Source: Deltaproteobacteria bacterium (lineage in GTDB: Bacteria; Myxococcota_A; UBA9160; SMWR01). Taken from it: 35,429 nucleotides of DNA. Below, piece after piece: positions 34,191 to 35,429 of the stretch. The notes beneath the pieces are model-generated. The model did no database searches and had not been told where the DNA came from. It saw only the letters and a list, made by a program, of their open reading frames with translations. Positions within the stretch are counted from its first letter, which is position 1. Every line of letters begins with the position of its first letter. The stretch is taken from positions 1-35,429 of the forward strand of contig JAFDDG010000038.1 in NCBI GenBank assembly GCA_019310965.1. Direction: 5' to 3'. A program made the translations under genes and the position numbers.

Positions 34191-35183
34191 TTAGCCGTCG
34201 TCCCCTGCCACTTCCAGCACGATCTTTCCGAAGTGGCCGCTCGCCTGCATCAGCTTGTGAGCCTGCTCGATCTCCGCCATCGGCAAGACCCGATCGACCA
34301 CCGGAGCGACCCGGCCTGCTTCGAGGGCAGCGCCGAAGCGCTCCTGGAAGGATGCGATCAGGGCGCCCTTCTGGGCCGCGCTGCGCGCCCGCAAGGTCGA
34401 GCCCTGGATCCGAAGCCGTTTGCCGACCACGAGCCCCAGGTTGATCTCGGTCCGAGCGCCGCTCATCAGCCCGATCATCACCAGCCGACCGTCCACGGCG
34501 AGAGAAGCCAGGTTGTCGGCGAGGTAGTCGGCCCCGATGTGATCGAGCACGACATCCACCCCGCGCCCGCCGGTTGCCTCACGGACCGCCTCCGCGAACG
34601 AGGCCTGCTTGTAGTTCACGGCGACATCCGCACCCAGCTCGCGACAGCGGGCGCATTTGTCTTCGCTGCCCGCCGTGATGATCACCTTCGCGCCGGCCTC
34701 CTTCGCCAGCTGGATCGCCGTCGTGCCGATGCCACTGGCACCGCCGTGAACCAACAGCCACTCGCCTTCTGCGAGCTCCGCGTGCTGAAACACGTTCTGG
34801 TGGACGGTGAGAAAGACCTCCGGCGTCGCCGCGGCAGAGGTCAGGTTGAGGCGCTCCGGAACCGGGAGCAGGCAAGCCGCAGGCGCCACCACTTCTTCGG
34901 CGTAGCCACCGCCGGCCAGCAGAGCCATGACGCGATCGCCGGGCTTCCAACCCGTGACGTCGGCCCCGACTTCCGCGACGCGTCCCGCGCACTCGAGCCC
35001 CATGATCTCGGAAGCGCCCGGCGGCGGAGGATACAAGCCCAGGCGTTGCAGCAGATCGCCCCGATTGAGGGCGAAGGCCGCGACGCGGATGCGCACGTTG
35101 CCCGGCCCGAGTTCCGGCGCCGGAACCTCGCCGATACGAAGCGTGGATTCCTTGCCCGGGTTGTCGACGATGACGGCTCGCAT
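34191..35183 (-). CDS. NAD(P)H-quinone oxidoreductase, zinc-independent MDR family
   Basis: This 330-residue protein belongs to the medium-chain dehydrogenase/reductase family, quinone oxidoreductase (PIG3-like) branch. [20 protein letters not shown] and [12 protein letters not shown] mark the catalytic domain, and the nucleotide-binding loop is [17 protein letters not shown]. Catalytic-zinc ligands are absent, as in this branch. ATG 35183 gives the usual [10 protein letters not shown] start; the frame is open further but without support. It lies between ndk and the acyl-CoA dehydrogenase, all leftward. The natural substrate is uncertain. Confidence 0.9.
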   Translation of the reverse strand: MRAVIVDNPGKESTLRIGEVPAPELGPGNVRIRVAAFALNRGDLLQRLGLYPPPPGASEIMGLECAGRVAEVGADVTGWKPGDRVMALLAGGGYAEEVVAPAACLLPVPERLNLTSAAATPEVFLTVHQNVFQHAELAEGEWLLVHGGASGIGTTAIQLAKEAGAKVIITAGSEDKCARCRELGADVAVNYKQASFAEAVREATGGRGVDVVLDHIGADYLADNLASLAVDGRLVMIGLMSGARTEINLGLVVGKRLRIQGSTLRARSAAQKGALIASFQERFGAALEAGRVAPVVDRVLPMAEIEQAHKLMQASGHFGKIVLEVAGDDG

Positions 35184-35216
35184 GGCCGCAGAACCTAGCG
35201 CGGTTGACGGTGTCCG

Positions 35217-35243
35217 GGCGCCCCCACATCGCGTGGAGGCGCC
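35217..35243 (-). terminator. Possible terminator hairpin after the acyl-CoA dehydrogenase gene
   Basis: GGCGCCCCCAC pairs with GTGGAGGCGCC (one mismatch) around the five-base loop ATCGC, nine bases beyond the stop of the acyl-CoA dehydrogenase gene. There is no T tract downstream on the minus strand, so it may be a processing or pausing hairpin. Confidence 0.4.
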
Positions 35244-35251
35244 AGTCGTAG

Positions 35252-35429
35252 CTACTTCAGCTGGGTACGATCGTACTCGAGGATCGTGCGGGCGATGATC
35301 AGGTTCTGGATCTGACCCGTGCCCTCGTAGATGTCCGTGATGCGCACATCCCGGAACCACTTCTCGAGCAGATGCTCGCGAGAAATGGCCATCGGTCCGA
35401 GCAACTCGATGCAGCCCTGGGTGATCTCG
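35252..35429 (-). CDS. Partial acyl-CoA dehydrogenase, C-terminal end
   Basis: Only the last 58 residues are inside the window; the gene continues beyond position 35429. The sequence includes GCIELLGP, KWFRDVRITDIYEGTGQIQ and RTILEYDR. The DIYEGTGQIQ motif is characteristic of the C-terminal four-helix domain of flavin-dependent acyl-CoA dehydrogenases, where it contributes to FAD binding. The substrate chain length cannot be told from this part. The enzyme is expected to feed electrons to electron-transfer flavoprotein. Confidence 0.88.
   Translation of the reverse strand, partial: EITQGCIELLGPMAISREHLLEKWFRDVRITDIYEGTGQIQNLIIARTILEYDRTQLK

Overview
The window is a G+C-rich chromosomal segment of a Gram-negative, outer-membrane-bearing bacterium. 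This rests on outer-membrane beta-barrels with a terminal aromatic residue, lipoprotein signals, a MurE with the meso-diaminopimelate motif DNPR, sigma-54 type promoters and a PEP-CTERM-like tail. The overall flavour (division cluster, PQQ dehydrogenase, PhoD, crotonase, acyl-CoA dehydrogenase, HpnA/HpnO-like pair) suggests a deltaproteobacterial or myxobacterial lineage. That placement is inference; no rRNA or other taxonomic marker is present. LAYOUT. 1-3.0 kb: the 3' end of a PEP-CTERM-like surface protein gene, then a leftward two-gene operon of a class III aminotransferase followed by an HpnA-like NAD-dependent epimerase. 3.0-3.75 kb: a gene graveyard on the minus strand, with fragments resembling the ends of a PQQ dehydrogenase, a CopD-like protein, an NnrS-like protein and the head of an ABC ATPase, plus one copy of a 40-bp repeat. 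3.75-9.7 kb: a small c-type cytochrome gene (leftward), then a rightward accessory block. This block holds a small secreted charged protein, a 926-residue outer-membrane protein that looks like three beta-barrels in one chain, and two paralogous secreted Gly-rich/charged proteins of unrecognised family. Two near-consensus sigma-54 (-24/-12) promoters sit exactly in front of the two halves of this block. 9.8-10.4 kb: a frameshifted malic enzyme pseudogene cut off at the second copy of the 40-bp repeat. 10.6-28.6 kb: a complete division and cell wall (dcw) cluster: mraZ, rsmH, ftsL, ftsI, murE, murF, mraY, murD, ftsW, murG, murC, murB, ftsQ, ftsA, ftsZ. Most junctions overlap by 1-4 bases. There is a strong promoter with three 10-bp-phased GTGG boxes before mraZ and a strong hairpin terminator after ftsZ. 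28.6-35.4 kb: a crotonase-family enzyme, a 28-codon membrane microprotein, a PhoD-like lipoprotein phosphatase and a PQQ-dependent dehydrogenase (rightward); then a small lipoprotein, ndk, a quinone oxidoreductase and the 3' end of an acyl-CoA dehydrogenase (leftward). HOW THE GENES WORK TOGETHER. The dcw block makes UDP-MurNAc-pentapeptide and lipid II (MurB, C, E, F, D, MraY, MurG) and builds the divisome (FtsZ, A, Q, L, W, I); ddl is not in the cluster. The 4.3-9.7 kb block is the best candidate for an undescribed system: a sigma-54-controlled set of secreted and outer-membrane proteins, bracketed by 40-bp direct repeats and broken genes, so it may be an acquired envelope island. Its function cannot be read from sequence.
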